Of a stretch of DNA of 64,000 nt, positions 63,570-64,000 are shown piece by piece (the first letter of the stretch is position 1; each line of letters starts with the position of its first letter). The stretch lies in the NCBI GenBank assembly GCA_029582155.1, contig CM055908.1:23893757-23957756 (forward strand). The letters run 5' to 3'. The stretch comes from Panopea generosa. Lineage: Eukaryota > Mollusca > Bivalvia > Adapedonta > Hiatellidae. A model generated the notes under the pieces. It worked only from the letters and a program-made list of their open reading frames with translations. It searched no databases and was not told the origin of the DNA. The translations under genes and the position numbers were made by a program.

Positions 63570-63856
63570 TGATTGATTGATTGGTTGGTTGATTGACTGA
63601 CTATTTAGCGTCATGTTTATGCCATCGAGGGCTAACAGACGATCAGTTAACCTAACAACTGTTTCCTGGAAGGTTACCCAGTACTCGAGCACACCCCATC
63701 TCCGCAAGTAACTGATAACTTTCCCACTGGAATCAAAGGTTGAGAGTCGAATGATAATGAGACACAGAGTCGCATATCAATCATCAAAATACTGTTGCCG
63801 GGCGGGGATTCAAACTAACGATCCCTGGATTGATAATCAGATGCGTAACCGACTTA
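63570..63856 (-). mobile_element. SINE family A copy, near full length
   Basis: Plus strand begins with the complement of the tail (TTGATTGACTGACTATTTAG) and GCCATCGAGGGCTAACAGAC, and ends with the tRNA-like head complement (GGGGATTCAAACTAACGATC, ATGCGTAACCGAC). Confidence 0.85.
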
Positions 63857-64000
63857 AGCAAGACGTAAGTACCCATTATCGGTTACTTGGTCTAAGTTCA
63901 AAGGCAGTATGTGGTCTATTGTCACGTGACATCATTAAATAAGCAAGACGTAAGTACCCATTATCGGTTACTTGATCTAAGTTCAAAGGCAGTATTATGT
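63856..64000. repeat. 85-bp direct repeat at the right edge
   Basis: AAGCAAGACGTAAGTACCCA and TTATCGGTTACTTG.TCTAAG occur at 63856 and again at 63941, 85 bp apart, with one or two changes. The window ends inside the second unit, so this may be the start of a tandem array. Confidence 0.85.

Overview
The window looks like nuclear DNA of a bivalve mollusc. It is AT-rich, has spliced genes with long introns, and carries many tRNA-derived SINEs, short inverted-repeat elements and minisatellite arrays. The species cannot be fixed from the sequence. Nothing bacterial (operons, ribosome binding sites, CRISPR) is present.

Two protein genes can be supported, arranged tail to tail. The first (+ strand, 2131-8406) is the 3' part of a gene for a microtubule-associated protein resembling the stabilizer of axonemal microtubules (SAXO/FAM154) family. 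Four exons join in frame to 346 residues and a stop. The second (- strand) is tRNA-His guanylyltransferase (THG1/THG1L). Six coding exons from 32927 down to 11356 join with matching splice phases into a complete 292-residue protein with Asp29, Asp76 and Glu77 in place. Up to three candidate non-coding 5' exons (36.8, 44.5 and 52.3 kb) would stretch the gene to about 41 kb.

Layout: 1-890, a 41-bp minisatellite ending in a hairpin; 1.7-2.0 kb, foldback elements; 2.1-8.6 kb, the SAXO-like gene, one intron of which is filled by a 3-kb array of a 32-bp unit; 8.7-10.3 kb, a 50-bp array with higher-order structure; 11.1-33 kb, THG1. The last THG1 intron holds a 6.4-kb element with long inverted ends and a decayed gene (12.2-18.6 kb). 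Other THG1 introns hold three TTAA-bounded MITEs (26.7-28.6 kb) and a 25-bp array (30.4-32.1 kb). From 33 to 52 kb lie SINEs, Tc1-like MITEs, a 73-bp tandem array made from a SINE head, a pure (GACA)n tract of about 144 units and a bivalve-type interspersed repeat split by a later insertion. From 53 to 64 kb lie a cluster of one 12-13 bp motif, then 29-, 28- and 58-bp arrays, and sequence without recognisable genes.

The most notable observation is that the 32-bp unit filling the SAXO-like intron looks like a 3' splice site (branch-like CTAAAC, pyrimidine stretch, CAG). The last copy appears to be the working acceptor, so about 90 decoy acceptors sit upstream of it. Other points are the SINE-head array, the large inverted-repeat element with its recognisable pseudogene, and the motif cluster upstream of the proposed THG1 start. 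No complete new molecular system is demonstrated here.
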